The position numbers and the translations under genes are program-made. DNA of 64,000 nt from Sphingomonadales bacterium. Its GTDB lineage: Bacteria; Bacteroidota; Bacteroidia; Chitinophagales; Chitinophagaceae. Positions 43,359 through 52,485 of this stretch are shown here, piece after piece; position 1 is the stretch's first letter, and the number at the start of each line of letters is the position of its first letter. The notes beneath the pieces are model-generated. The model ran no database searches, was not told the DNA's origin, and saw nothing but the letters and a program-made list of their open reading frames with translations. The stretch is taken from NCBI GenBank assembly GCA_016872155.1, contig VHBB01000005.1, positions 62,001-126,000 on the forward strand, written 5' to 3'.

Positions 43359-44861
43359 ATGTCTTCTACTTCGTCTGCGACCGGTCACCCCAAGGGTCTG
43401 GCCGTCTTGTTTGCCACCGAAATGTGGGAACGGTTCAACTTCTATGGCATGCGTGCCATTTTGGTTTTGTTTTTGACCAAGGCCCTTATGTTCGACAAGG
43501 TATTTGCCTCTAACATTTACGGAAGCTATACCGGGCTGGTCTACCTGACCCCCTTGCTGGGCGGATATATTGCCGACCGCTATTGGGGTAACCAGCGCTC
43601 GATTATCTTGGGAGGTCTGTTAATGGCGCTCGGCGAATTTGTACTTTTTTTCTGCGCTTCGCTCTATCAATCCTATGCCGATCTTTCTACCCTCTTTTTT
43701 TTTACAGGATTGGGATTGATGATTACCGGCAATGGATTCTTTAAACCCAATATCTCGGCCATGGTGGGGCAGCTCTACCCCAAGGGAGATCGCAGGATCG
43801 ACTCGGCCTATACTATCTTTTATATGGGTATCAATGTAGGGGGTGCATTAGGTCCTATTATCTGTGGTCTCGTAGGTGATACCGGCCATCCCGAAGATTT
43901 TAAATGGGCCTTTTTGGCCGGTGGTATCGCCATGTTGATCAGTGTGGTCGTTCAAGTTTTCTATCATAAAAAATATGTGTTAGATCCCAATCAAAACGTA
44001 CTGGGACTAACGCCCGCCCATGCCCCTGCCGCCTGGACCCGTCCCCTCAATGTGGTGGGGCTGCTCATCTTGCTCTCTGCAATTATGATCGCTGCCTTGT
44101 ATGTCGATACCAGTGTGGTAGATTACCTCGCCTATGTACTCATCGCCGCTCCGGTGCTGATCGGGTTTATTATTTTTTCCGATAAGGCCCTGGCCAAAAT
44201 AGAAAAACAGCGAGTGGCCGTTATTTTTTGCGTGTCGTTCTTCGTGGTCTTTTTCTGGAGCGCCTTCGAACAGGCCGGTGCCTCGCTTACCTTTTTTGCA
44301 GAGGAACAGACCCAGCGCGACCTTGGCTTTTTTACCGTACCTGCCAGCTTTTTTGCTTCGCTCAATTCTATCTATGTAGTACTGTTTGCCCCCGTCTTTG
44401 CGTGGCTTTGGATCAAGATGGGAAAAAGAGAGCCCTCCTCGCCTACCAAGATGGCCTTAGGCCTCCTATTGCTTTCTTTAGGTTATCTATGGATCGCATT
44501 TGGGGTCAAAGAGGTGCAGGCCAGCACCAAAGTGAGTATGATCTGGCTGCTCGGAATGTACGCGTTGCATACTTGGGGTGAACTTTGTCTGTCGCCCATC
44601 GGACTTTCGCTGGTCAATAAACTGGCCCCGCTAAAATTTGCTTCGTTGCTAATGGCAGTTTGGTTCTTGGCCAATGCCGCCGCTAACAAATTGGCCGGTG
44701 TACTCAGCGCCCTGTATCCCGACGGAAGAACCACCCAGTTTATGGGTTACCAGATGAATAACATGTACGATTTCTTTATACTTTTCGTGGTCATGTCGGG
44801 TATTGCCGCTGCCCTGCTGCTGGTGCTGACAAGACTGCTCCAAAAAATGATGAACGATTAA
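43359..44861 (+). CDS. POT-family proton-dependent oligopeptide transporter
   Basis: The 500-residue MFS protein carries the POT signature EMWERFNFYGMRAILVLFL (the E-x-x-E-R-F proton/peptide motif, near residue 21) and GFFKPNISAMVGQLY, the PTR2 family block. About fourteen hydrophobic segments are visible, as in bacterial POT carriers. They import di- and tripeptides with protons. I took the ATG at 43359; an upstream in-frame TTG at 43350 is weaker. An OPT-family transporter gene follows after 15 bp, so peptide import is the shared theme. Confidence 0.95.
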   Translation: MSSTSSATGHPKGLAVLFATEMWERFNFYGMRAILVLFLTKALMFDKVFASNIYGSYTGLVYLTPLLGGYIADRYWGNQRSIILGGLLMALGEFVLFFCASLYQSYADLSTLFFFTGLGLMITGNGFFKPNISAMVGQLYPKGDRRIDSAYTIFYMGINVGGALGPIICGLVGDTGHPEDFKWAFLAGGIAMLISVVVQVFYHKKYVLDPNQNVLGLTPAHAPAAWTRPLNVVGLLILLSAIMIAALYVDTSVVDYLAYVLIAAPVLIGFIIFSDKALAKIEKQRVAVIFCVSFFVVFFWSAFEQAGASLTFFAEEQTQRDLGFFTVPASFFASLNSIYVVLFAPVFAWLWIKMGKREPSSPTKMALGLLLLSLGYLWIAFGVKEVQASTKVSMIWLLGMYALHTWGELCLSPIGLSLVNKLAPLKFASLLMAVWFLANAAANKLAGVLSALYPDGRTTQFMGYQMNNMYDFFILFVVMSGIAAALLLVLTRLLQKMMND

Positions 44862-44876
44862 CCTCAACCCTTTTTT

Positions 44877-46940
44877 ATGAGCGATCAACAATTTAAACCC
44901 TTTGTTTCTCCCGAAACCAAGATGGCCGAGTTTACTCTCAAATCCATTTTAACGGGAGCCGCCTTTGGTATCATCTTCGGTGCTTCTACCGTATACCTGG
45001 CCCTCAAGGCCGGACTGACCGTATCGGCCTCTATTCCCATTGCAGTACTCGCCATTACGCTGGGCAGAAAATTGTTGCGTACCACTATTCTTGAAAACAA
45101 CATCATTCAAACCACCGGATCGGCCGGAGAGAGTATTGCCGCCGGTGTGGTCTTTACGTTGCCCGGTTTTTTATTCTTGAGCGAAGCGGGCAGCGCTAAT
45201 TTCTTTAACTACTTTACCATTTTGATCCTCGCCATCTTTGGCGGCGTATTGGGTACCCTCATGATGATCCCGTTAAGACGTTCGCTCATCGTGCAAGAAC
45301 ACAAAACCCTTCCGTATCCTGAGGGAACGGCCTGTGCCTCGGTACTAAAGGCCGGAGAAAAGGGAGGCGACTTTGCCAAGACCGCTTTTTTAGGACTCGG
45401 ATTTTCGTTTGGCTATGCCATTTTGCAAAAGATCGCGCATGTAATTGCCGAGACGCCTTCGTTCATGACCAAACAAACGCAAAAATTCTTTCCCTCTGCC
45501 AAAGTAAGCGGAGAGATTACGCCCGAATATTTAGGGGTAGGCTATATTATTGGTCCTAAGATCGCCGGAGTACTGGTAGCAGGCGGTGTACTCAGTTGGT
45601 TTGTATTTACACCTTTGTTGGCTAGCTTACTGAGTGACCATGGCGTGGTGATCGCTGCACAACTGGTAAAATTGGGATACCTCAGCAATGTAGAGACGGC
45701 CGGCGGACCGGGTGGATGGGATCCGGCCACGCAAGGATTTGCCGATTGGTCGACCGCTATTTACAGAGCATATATAAGACAGATCGGCGCCGGTGCGGTA
45801 GCGGCCGGTGGATTTATTACGCTGATCAAAACCATCCCTACTATCGTCTCATCGTTTAAAGGAAGTATCGGGTCGCTGCAAAAATCGGGCGCCCGCAGTG
45901 AATCGGCCGCTGTTATTCGTACCGAACAAGACCTTTCGTTAAAAGTAGTGGGCATTGGCAGTTTGCTCCTCATTGCCGTGATCGCACTGCTCCCCAGCAC
46001 GCTGATTCCCGGAAGTAATATCGGCAGTAAACTGTTGCTCGGCGTATTGGTGATCATCTTCGGGGCTTTCTTTGTAACCGTATCCTCTCGTATCGTAGGG
46101 CTGATCGGTTCTTCGAACAATCCCATTTCGGGTATGACCATTGCCACCCTCATGGGCACCTGTCTGATCTTTATTGCGGTCAAATGGACCGGCTATGTGT
46201 ACGAACCTATGGCGCTGGTGGTAGGGGGTATGATCTGTATTGCCGCCGCCAATGCAGGCGCCACCTCGCAAGATCTTAAGACCGGCTATATTGTGGGTGC
46301 TACACCGCGCTATCAGCAACTTGCTCTTTTTGTCGGGGCCATTGTGTCTTCGATCGCCATCGGTGCCACCATAAAAGTACTCGATCAACCTACGGCAGAA
46401 ATGGCCGCGCAAGGAATTCAGCATGCCATAGGCACCGATAAATATCCAGCCCCGCAAGGAACGCTAATGGCCACGCTGGTCAAAGGAATTCTTTCGTTCA
46501 ATCTCGATTGGCAATTTGTGCTGGTGGGTGTCTTTATTGCGATCGTAATGGAACTCTGCGGTATCAAGGCCCTCAGTTTTGCCATTGGCATTTATCTTCC
46601 ACTCTCGACCACGCTTCCCATTTTTATTGGAGGAGCCATTCGTGGAATTGTAGAATGGAGACAAAAGAAAAAGAATATCGTGCTTAGCGCCGAAGAAGAA
46701 GATCTGGGCAAAGGAAATCTGTTCGCCACCGGATTGGTAGCCGGGGGTGCGCTAGCCGGTGTATTGGTGGCCATTCTTTCGTCGATCGATAGTGTGAATG
46801 CGCAGCTCGGCAGTGTTAATGCAGAACACGGTATTGTAGCGCTACTGGGAGGCGAGGGATACAAGTGGCTCGGGGTGGTCTGCTTTGCCGGAATGGGCTT
46901 TGTGCTCTACCGAATAGCCACCGCCAAATCTTCTTCGTAG
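44877..46940 (+). CDS. OPT-family oligopeptide transporter
   Basis: The 687-residue integral membrane protein has the OPT hallmarks: TTGSAGESIAAGVVFTLPGF near residue 78, MIPLRRSLIVQEHKTLPYPEGTACA near 140, and the repeat-half motif DLKTGYIVGATPRYQQ near 465. About fifteen spans are seen. OPT carriers move short peptides or metal chelates with protons. It lies 15 bp after the POT gene and is probably in the same transcript. Whether peptides or metal complexes are carried is not decided. Confidence 0.94.
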   Translation: MSDQQFKPFVSPETKMAEFTLKSILTGAAFGIIFGASTVYLALKAGLTVSASIPIAVLAITLGRKLLRTTILENNIIQTTGSAGESIAAGVVFTLPGFLFLSEAGSANFFNYFTILILAIFGGVLGTLMMIPLRRSLIVQEHKTLPYPEGTACASVLKAGEKGGDFAKTAFLGLGFSFGYAILQKIAHVIAETPSFMTKQTQKFFPSAKVSGEITPEYLGVGYIIGPKIAGVLVAGGVLSWFVFTPLLASLLSDHGVVIAAQLVKLGYLSNVETAGGPGGWDPATQGFADWSTAIYRAYIRQIGAGAVAAGGFITLIKTIPTIVSSFKGSIGSLQKSGARSESAAVIRTEQDLSLKVVGIGSLLLIAVIALLPSTLIPGSNIGSKLLLGVLVIIFGAFFVTVSSRIVGLIGSSNNPISGMTIATLMGTCLIFIAVKWTGYVYEPMALVVGGMICIAAANAGATSQDLKTGYIVGATPRYQQLALFVGAIVSSIAIGATIKVLDQPTAEMAAQGIQHAIGTDKYPAPQGTLMATLVKGILSFNLDWQFVLVGVFIAIVMELCGIKALSFAIGIYLPLSTTLPIFIGGAIRGIVEWRQKKKNIVLSAEEEDLGKGNLFATGLVAGGALAGVLVAILSSIDSVNAQLGSVNAEHGIVALLGGEGYKWLGVVCFAGMGFVLYRIATAKSSS

Positions 46941-46972
46941 CTTTAGGATCGTCCAAGTCTATTCAATACTGT

Positions 46973-48031
46973 ATGAAGGCCTTTAAGTATTTATCTCCCT
47001 TTATCTTTTTTGCCGGCGCCTATATGGCCTTTACCGGACAAGGATGGATCGTGTGGATGCCCATGTGCTGGGCCTGGATACTGGTACCGGTCACCGAACT
47101 TTTTATAAAACCCGATTCGCAGAATATGAGTGCCGCCGAAGAGGAGCTGGCCAAGCAAGACCGCAGTTACGACCTGTTACTTTACGTTACGGTAGTTATT
47201 CAGTATGTTTTACTCTTCATTTTTTTAGAAGGCATCGCCACCGATACCCTATCCTTGTCGGACCGGTTGGGACGCATCTTTGCCATGGGGCTGCTATGTG
47301 GCATCTTTGGTATTAATGTAGCGCACGAACTTGGGCACCGGGTCAATCGTCTTGAGCAAACCCTGGCCCAAGCTTTATTGCTGACCTCACTGTACATGCA
47401 CTTTTTTACCGAGCACAACAAAGGACATCACAAACGCGTAGCCACCCCCGACGATCCTAGCAGTGCTCGCTACGGAGAACCCGTTTATACCTTTTATTTT
47501 CGCACCATTGTTATGAGTTATGTGAGCGCCTGGCATATTGCCAACGACGATTGTCGCAAAAAAACAGGCACGGCGCTTTCGTTGCAAAACGAAATGATTC
47601 GGTTTCAATTAGTGCAAATCGCTTTTATAAGTTTGATCGGCTGGTACTTTGGAACCCCTGCCCTACTTGCTTTTGGGGGAGCGGCACTAATGGGCATCCT
47701 GATGCTCGAGACCGTCAATTACATAGAGCACTATGGCCTGCAACGAAAACTGGGTAGCTCCGGCCACTACGAAAGAGCCATGCCTCATCATAGCTGGAAT
47801 AGCGACCACGTGGTAGGCAGACTCATGTTATTCGAATTGAGCCGTCACTCCGATCATCATTATTTGGCCAGTAGAAAATACCAGGTGCTTCGTCATCATG
47901 ATGAGGCCCCGCAAATGCCCACCGGCTACCCGGGTATGATGCTGCTGGCCCTGCTGCCGCCGCTTTGGTTCGGTATCATGAACAAGAAGATCAAAGATTG
48001 GCAAGGAGCCCACGCTGCTCCTAGCGCGTAA
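46973..48031 (+). CDS. AlkB-type alkane / fatty acid hydroxylase
   Basis: AlkB is a membrane di-iron enzyme that hydroxylates terminal carbons. The 352-residue protein has all the His boxes of the family: HELGHRVNRLE, EHNKGHHKRVATPDDP, NYIEHYGLQR and SRHSDHHYLASRKY. Four to six membrane spans surround them. Family enzymes need rubredoxin; no rubredoxin or reductase gene is in the window. I took the ATG at 46973, since the longer frame extends into the OPT gene. A TAGCTTTA sequence at the OPT stop (7 of 8 to the -7 box) may be its promoter. Its last 11 bp overlap the convergent serS. Substrate could also be a fatty acid or xenobiotic. Confidence 0.93.
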   Translation: MKAFKYLSPFIFFAGAYMAFTGQGWIVWMPMCWAWILVPVTELFIKPDSQNMSAAEEELAKQDRSYDLLLYVTVVIQYVLLFIFLEGIATDTLSLSDRLGRIFAMGLLCGIFGINVAHELGHRVNRLEQTLAQALLLTSLYMHFFTEHNKGHHKRVATPDDPSSARYGEPVYTFYFRTIVMSYVSAWHIANDDCRKKTGTALSLQNEMIRFQLVQIAFISLIGWYFGTPALLAFGGAALMGILMLETVNYIEHYGLQRKLGSSGHYERAMPHHSWNSDHVVGRLMLFELSRHSDHHYLASRKYQVLRHHDEAPQMPTGYPGMMLLALLPPLWFGIMNKKIKDWQGAHAAPSA

Positions 48032-49295
48032 TAGCACTCATTCCCATATATGCATGTAATACCTGCGGCAATTGGATCCCTTCGGCCGTTTGATTATTTT
48101 CTAGCAACGCTGCTACGATGCGAGGCAGGGCGAGCGAACTACCATTGAGGGTATGCAGCAATTGTGATTTCCCTTTTTCGTCTTTGTAGCGAAGCTTTAA
48201 CCGGTTAGCCTGAAACGATTCAAAATTGCTGACCGAGCTTACCTCTAACCATTTTTGCTGAGCCGCACTATAGACCTCAAAATCGTACGTAAGCGCCGAA
48301 GCAAAACTCATATCGCCGCCACAGAGACGCAAGATGCGATAAGGCAACTCCAGCGACGTTACCAATTTCTCTACATGGGCTACCATTTCGTTCAATACCG
48401 CATAACTATTTTCGGGGGTTACAATAGAAACGATCTCTACTTTATCGAACTGGTGCACCCGGTTAAGCCCCCTTACATCCGATCCGAAGCTTCCGGCCTC
48501 TCTTCTAAAACAAGCCGAAAAGGCCGTCATCTTTACCGGCAGGTCGGCAAGCGATAGCAGCTGATCGCGATAGATATTGGTAACGGGTACTTCGGACGTA
48601 GGAATCATATACAAATTATCGAGCGGCATATGATACATCTGCCCTTCTTTATCGGGCAGCTGACCGGTTGCGTACGCCGAGGCTTCATTGACCATCAACG
48701 GCGGCAGATATTCGGTATAGCCCGCCGCTGTATTCACATCCAAAAAATACTGAATCAGCGCGCGCTGCAATTTGGCGCCCTTTCCTTTATAGAGAGGAAA
48801 CCCGCTTCCGGTTATTTTAGCACCGGCCTCAAAATCGACCAGGTCGTAAGAACGAATCAAGTCCCAATGGGCTTGAGCACCCTCGGCCAATACCGGCTTT
48901 ATGCCTCCTTCGCGCACCACTACATTATCGGACGCCGCGCGTCCGTCGGGTACCTGTTCGCTGGGTAAATTAGGAAGTAACACCAGCTCGTTATGTAATT
49001 GCGTTTCGGCTGCGCTCAGCTGATCGGCCAGTGGCTGCAACGAGGCTTTAAGAGAGGCTACCTCTTGCTTACGGGCCTCGGCCTCTTCACGCTGTCCCTT
49101 ACCCATCAACATCCCGATCTCTTTAGAAAGCGTATTGATCTTGGCTTGCAGATTATCGCCATCCAACTGTAATTTTTTTCGTTGGTCATCGAGCGAAATA
49201 ATCAAGTCGACCAGCTCGGGCCTTGCAAAATGCTTTTTGGCCAGTTGGGCTTTTACTTTTGCTGAATCTTGTCGTAGTTGCTGTAACGTGAGCAT
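48021..49295 (-). CDS. serS: Seryl-tRNA synthetase
   Basis: SerRS charges tRNA(Ser) and Sec tRNA. The 424-residue class II synthetase has the N-terminal coiled-coil arm (about 28-110), motif 2 at FRREAGSFGSDVRGLNRVHQF, PTSEVPVTNIY before it and motif 3 NGSSLALPRIVAALLEN at the C-terminus. The frame extends to a TTG at 49313, but a TATATTTG box (49311-49318) overlaps it, so I take the ATG at 49295. Its 3' end overlaps alkB by 11 bp. Confidence 0.98.
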   Translation of the reverse strand: MLTLQQLRQDSAKVKAQLAKKHFARPELVDLIISLDDQRKKLQLDGDNLQAKINTLSKEIGMLMGKGQREEAEARKQEVASLKASLQPLADQLSAAETQLHNELVLLPNLPSEQVPDGRAASDNVVVREGGIKPVLAEGAQAHWDLIRSYDLVDFEAGAKITGSGFPLYKGKGAKLQRALIQYFLDVNTAAGYTEYLPPLMVNEASAYATGQLPDKEGQMYHMPLDNLYMIPTSEVPVTNIYRDQLLSLADLPVKMTAFSACFRREAGSFGSDVRGLNRVHQFDKVEIVSIVTPENSYAVLNEMVAHVEKLVTSLELPYRILRLCGGDMSFASALTYDFEVYSAAQQKWLEVSSVSNFESFQANRLKLRYKDEKGKSQLLHTLNGSSLALPRIVAALLENNQTAEGIQLPQVLHAYMGMSAITR

Positions 49296-49310
49296 AGTTA
49301 CAATTTGTAG

Positions 49311-49318
49311 CAAATATA
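49311..49318 (-). promoter_or_regulatory. -7 box TATATTTG for serS
   Basis: The minus strand reads TATATTTG, a full match to TAnnTTTG, 15 nt before the serS ATG. It overlaps an upstream in-frame TTG, which argues against that start. Confidence 0.6.
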
Positions 49319-49344
49319 AACTACCCGCTCGGCACAGCAGGCTT

Positions 49345-49352
49345 TATCTTTG
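49345..49352 (+). promoter_or_regulatory. -7 box TATCTTTG, 5 nt before the 49358 gene
   Basis: TATCTTTG is a full match to TAnnTTTG and ends 5 nt before the ATG, predicting a leaderless transcript. It is back to back with the serS box at 49311-49318. Confidence 0.55.
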
Positions 49353-49357
49353 CCCCT

Positions 49358-49702
49358 ATGCTAGCACAAGACGATCTGCAACAACGCTGGTGGAACCTCG
49401 AGGCCAAACTGGTAGAGCGATTTGGTAAGAAGCCCGACCTGGAGACCATTTTATTTTTGGTCGGTGTACAAGAATTCGGAGACATCAAAGAAAAATTTAG
49501 CAAAGAACAAAAACAAGACCTCATGCATGTGGCCGTGTGCAGTCTGCTTTCCAAGAGTGGGTACTACGAACTAGAAGGGGTAGACGAAGACGGGTGGCCT
49601 CATTTTAAACAATGCAAAGCCCTTCCTACCTTAAATACCATCGAGCAAGAAAATTTTATTAAAGACCACGTTTTGCTTTACTTCGAAGAATCATCATTTT
49701 AA
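49358..49702 (+). CDS. Conserved hypothetical protein, 114 residues
   Basis: This small acidic cytosolic protein has no signal peptide or membrane span. It is mainly helical, with DDLQQRWWNLEAKLVERFG at the N-terminus and FLVGVQEFGD in the middle. Its compact, well-formed sequence and a leaderless-type promoter suggest a real, conserved gene, but I do not recognise a function. The gene for a periplasmic cyclophilin follows after 3 bp, so the two are co-transcribed. Confidence 0.82.
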   Translation: MLAQDDLQQRWWNLEAKLVERFGKKPDLETILFLVGVQEFGDIKEKFSKEQKQDLMHVAVCSLLSKSGYYELEGVDEDGWPHFKQCKALPTLNTIEQENFIKDHVLLYFEESSF

Positions 49703-49705
49703 GTT

Positions 49706-50410
49706 ATGCATAAACTATTGAACGGTGTTCTGCTGCTGTTGCTGGCCGGTCAAATACTGGCCGCACCCGCTCCAAAAGATTCGATCGTAACCCGTAAGGA
49801 CCGCAAACGCGATGTGCTGTTCGAAACCTCCATGGGCCGCATACAGGTTCGTCTCTCCGATTCAACCCCCCTGCACCGCGATAACTTTTTAAAGCTGGTC
49901 AAGATGGGCTACTTCGAGAACATCCTATTTCATAGGGTCATTAAGAACTTTATGATACAGGCCGGCGATCCTGATAGTCGCAATGCCCCAGCCGGAAAGC
50001 CACTGGGCAATGGCGGACCGGACTACACCGTGCCGGCAGAATTCAAACCGACCCTCTTTCATAAAAAAGGCGTTATTGCCGCCGCCCGCGATAACAATCC
50101 CGAAAAGGCCAGCAGCGCCAGCCAGTTCTACCTGACCCAGGGCAAGGTGTTTACCGAGGCCGGGCTCGACTCGGTAGAGACCTACCGCCTTAAACGAAAA
50201 ATTCCGGCCGACCAGCGACAGGTCTATACCACGCTGGGAGGGGTGCCCCATCTGGACCAGAACTATACCGTCTTTGGCGAAGTGGTAAGCGGCATAGAAG
50301 TGATCGACGCCATTGCCGATGTACCCACCAGCAAAGGGGCCGATCGTGACAGACCCTTAACCGATGTCAAGATTCGTAAGGCCAGTCTTGTCAAACGCAA
50401 ACGGTCTTGA
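49706..50410 (+). CDS. Periplasmic peptidyl-prolyl cis-trans isomerase, cyclophilin type
   Basis: Cyclophilins catalyse proline cis-trans isomerisation in folding proteins. The 234-residue product has a signal peptide (KLLNGVLLLLLAGQILAAP) and a cyclophilin domain with MGRIQVRLSDSTPLHRDNFLKL, the catalytic Arg in FHRVIKNFMIQAGDP and ASQFYLTQGKVF, near residues 73-137. An insert at about 148-170 (VETYRLKRKIPADQRQ) is typical of Bacteroidota forms. It begins 3 bp after the small hypothetical gene. Periplasmic folding is the likely role. Confidence 0.95.
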   Translation: MHKLLNGVLLLLLAGQILAAPAPKDSIVTRKDRKRDVLFETSMGRIQVRLSDSTPLHRDNFLKLVKMGYFENILFHRVIKNFMIQAGDPDSRNAPAGKPLGNGGPDYTVPAEFKPTLFHKKGVIAAARDNNPEKASSASQFYLTQGKVFTEAGLDSVETYRLKRKIPADQRQVYTTLGGVPHLDQNYTVFGEVVSGIEVIDAIADVPTSKGADRDRPLTDVKIRKASLVKRKRS

Positions 50411-50431
50411 ACAAGTTTGCCTCATAATTTG

Positions 50432-50439
50432 TAGGTTTG
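50432..50439 (+). promoter_or_regulatory. -7 box TAGGTTTG for gcvH
   Basis: TAGGTTTG is a full match to TAnnTTTG, 22 nt before the gcvH ATG at 50462, in the 51-bp gap after the cyclophilin gene. Confidence 0.55.
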
Positions 50440-50461
50440 TGCTCCCAAAAATTTCTATCGT

Positions 50462-50839
50462 ATGAATATCCCCGCTCAATTACGCTACACAAAAGAACAT
50501 GAATGGATTCAACTCGAGGGTAATGTAGCCACTATTGGTATTACCGACTATGCGCAGCGCGAATTGGGGGATATTGTTTTCGTAGAGGTCGACACCATCG
50601 GCAGTGCCCTCGAAGCCGGTGCCGTTTTTGGAACCGTCGAGGCGGTCAAGACCGTTTCGGACCTCTTCTTACCGGTTAGCGGAACCATCAACGAATTGAA
50701 TCCCGCCCTAAGCGGCGCCCCCGAACTGGTCAACAGCGATCCATATGGAGAAGGTTGGATGATCAAAATGACGGTTAACGATCCGGCCCAGGTAGAAGCC
50801 CTGCTCGATGCCGCCGGCTACGAAGCCTTGGTTGCCTAA
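50462..50839 (+). CDS. gcvH: Glycine cleavage system H protein
   Basis: GcvH is the lipoylated shuttle of the glycine cleavage complex. The 125-residue protein has the normal length, the start YTKEHEWI, and the lipoyl-lysine segment FGTVEAVKTVSDLFLPVSG with the modified Lys in EAVK (near residue 63). The C-terminus has YGEGWMIKM. The partner genes gcvP, gcvT and lpd are not in the window. A VanZ-like gene follows within 11 bp. Confidence 0.97.
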   Translation: MNIPAQLRYTKEHEWIQLEGNVATIGITDYAQRELGDIVFVEVDTIGSALEAGAVFGTVEAVKTVSDLFLPVSGTINELNPALSGAPELVNSDPYGEGWMIKMTVNDPAQVEALLDAAGYEALVA

Positions 50840-50849
50840 TTTAATTTTT

Positions 50850-51302
50850 TTGAATACGATTGTTTTTAGATCGGCTGCGGCAACGGGCTGGTTATTTCTT
50901 TCGGGCTATTTATTGTTAGCACCCGCCGCTTCTTTTTCGAACGATGGAACCTTGGGATGGTTGTTCTCTGTACTCGGAATAGCCAATTGGCAGCAGAGGC
51001 TCCCCCTCGATAAACTGATTCACTTTACCATTTTTTTCGGGCTGGTTTTTTTATGGCATCGGGTACTGATGGCAATACCACTCCATAAAAAGCAACAAGA
51101 CCTTTGGATCTTTTTAAATGTAGCCGGATGGTGTGTTCTGGGTGTGGCGATAGAATTCTTGCAAGAAGCCTTAGAGTCGGGACGTCATTTCGACTACGCA
51201 GATATGATCGGTAATTCCATCGGATGCGTAGCGGGTTGGTGGTTGGGCAAAAAATTGACCCCTGTAGAGACAGGGGTCGCAACCAAAACTAACTGCTTAT
51301 GA
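50850..51302 (+). CDS. VanZ-like membrane protein
   Basis: The 150-residue membrane protein has about four spans (about 8-28, 50-68, 88-108, 116-132) with the VanZ-type motif LDKLIHFTIFFGLVFLW near residue 53 and LQEALESGRHFDYADMIGNSIG near residue 105. VanZ relatives have no proven biochemical role outside teicoplanin resistance; many are simple housekeeping membrane proteins. The frame reaches back into gcvH; the TTG at 50850, 10 bp after the gcvH stop, is the likely start. A perfect 9-bp hairpin lies in its last codons. Confidence 0.85.
   Translation: MNTIVFRSAAATGWLFLSGYLLLAPAASFSNDGTLGWLFSVLGIANWQQRLPLDKLIHFTIFFGLVFLWHRVLMAIPLHKKQQDLWIFLNVAGWCVLGVAIEFLQEALESGRHFDYADMIGNSIGCVAGWWLGKKLTPVETGVATKTNCL
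51257..51278. terminator. Perfect 9-bp hairpin at the 3' end of the VanZ-like gene
   Basis: GACCCCTGT (51257-51265) pairs perfectly with ACAGGGGTC (51270-51278) around the tetraloop AGAG, 21 bp before the stop codon. No T tract follows, so it may stabilise the mRNA end or stop transcription in a different manner. Confidence 0.45.
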
Positions 51303-51381
51303 GAAATATAATCTATAACGTAAAGTTAGTTCCTAAGTTGGGCGACCCCTTGTTAAAATATTCAAAACTTCTAGGGTGCGA

Positions 51382-52443
51382 TCAGGAGCGGGTCAGCTTC
51401 TCGGCATTCTCGGCAAACTGAAGGGCATCGATCAGTTCTTGCACCTCTCCATTTAAAACAGCATCCAGATTATAAAGAGTAAAGCCGATCCGATGATCGG
51501 TAACCCGGCCTTGCGGAAAATTATAGGTTCTAATCTTGGCGCTGCGATCGCCCGTGCTAACCAGGCTCTTACGGTGGCGAGAGATCTCTTCTTCTTGTTT
51601 TCGCACCTGCTCTTCGTACAAGCGGGTACGCAGCATTTGCATAGCCTTTTCGCGGTTGGCCAGCTGTGAGCGCTCGGTCTGGCATACCACTACCGTTCCC
51701 GTTGGAATATGGGTCAGCATCACCTTGGTCTCTACCTTGTTTACATTTTGACCACCGGCTCCCCCGCTTCGGGCCGTCTCCATTTTAACATCGGCCGGGT
51801 TCAGCTCAAAATCCAACTCTTCGGCCTCGGGCATTACAGCTACGGTAGCGGCCGAAGTGTGCACCCGCCCGCTGGCCTCGGTATCGGGCACCCGCTGTAC
51901 TCGGTGTACGCCACTCTCAAATTTTAAGGTTCCATATACATCATCGCCCACTACCTCTAACTGCACCTCTTTATATCCACCTACCGTACCCTCGTTCTCG
52001 CTCAATAAAGCGGTCTTCCATCCTCTACGATCGCAGTAGCGCATATACATTCTAAGCAGATCGCCGGCAAATAAACTGGCCTCGTCTCCACCGGTACCGG
52101 CTCTTATTTCTAAGATGGCATTCTTTTCGTCTTGGGGATCTTTCGGAATCAGCAGTTGACGAATAGACGACTCGGCCTGCTCTTTCTGCTGCTCAAGGGT
52201 GGGTAACTCTTGTTTGGCCAGTTCGCGCAACTCCTCGTCGGTGCCGGCCATAGCATCTTTATAGAAATCAATATCCTCCAATAATTTCTTGTAATGCAGG
52301 TAGGCGGTCACGATTCGCTCTAGGCTTCTGTATTCTTTGCTGGTCTCGGCAAACTTTTTATTGTTACCGACGATCTCGGGATTGGTCAGGGCCACTCCCA
52401 GCTGATCGAAACGGGCTTTGATCGCTTCTAATTTGTCTAGCAT
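51382..52443 (-). CDS. prfA: Peptide chain release factor 1
   Basis: RF1 ends translation at UAG and UAA. The 353-residue protein has the catalytic GGQ in [16 protein letters not shown] near residue 230, and the RF1-type codon-recognition region [18 protein letters not shown] near residue 185, a PxT-like motif. It lacks the RF2 frameshift. A TACTTTTG box (52459-52466) lies 15 nt before the ATG. It is divergent from the amidohydrolase gene and converges on the VanZ-like gene; the 79-bp gap between their stops holds nothing clear. Confidence 0.97.
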   Translation of the reverse strand: MLDKLEAIKARFDQLGVALTNPEIVGNNKKFAETSKEYRSLERIVTAYLHYKKLLEDIDFYKDAMAGTDEELRELAKQELPTLEQQKEQAESSIRQLLIPKDPQDEKNAILEIRAGTGGDEASLFAGDLLRMYMRYCDRRGWKTALLSENEGTVGGYKEVQLEVVGDDVYGTLKFESGVHRVQRVPDTEASGRVHTSAATVAVMPEAEELDFELNPADVKMETARSGGAGGQNVNKVETKVMLTHIPTGTVVVCQTERSQLANREKAMQMLRTRLYEEQVRKQEEEISRHRKSLVSTGDRSAKIRTYNFPQGRVTDHRIGFTLYNLDAVLNGEVQELIDALQFAENAEKLTRS

Positions 52444-52458
52444 AACTGATTAGGGCAG

Positions 52459-52466
52459 CAAAAGTA
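52459..52466 (-). promoter_or_regulatory. -7 box TACTTTTG for prfA
   Basis: The minus strand reads TACTTTTG, a full match to TAnnTTTG, 15 nt before the prfA ATG. Confidence 0.5.
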
Positions 52467-52473
52467 ATAAGAA

Positions 52474-52481
52474 TAAATTTG
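52474..52481 (+). promoter_or_regulatory. -7 box TAAATTTG for the amidohydrolase, 4 nt before the ATG
   Basis: TAAATTTG is a full match to TAnnTTTG and lies 4 nt before the ATG at 52486 and 10 nt before a second in-frame ATG at 52492, so a leaderless mRNA is likely. Confidence 0.5.
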
Positions 52482-52485
52482 GGGC

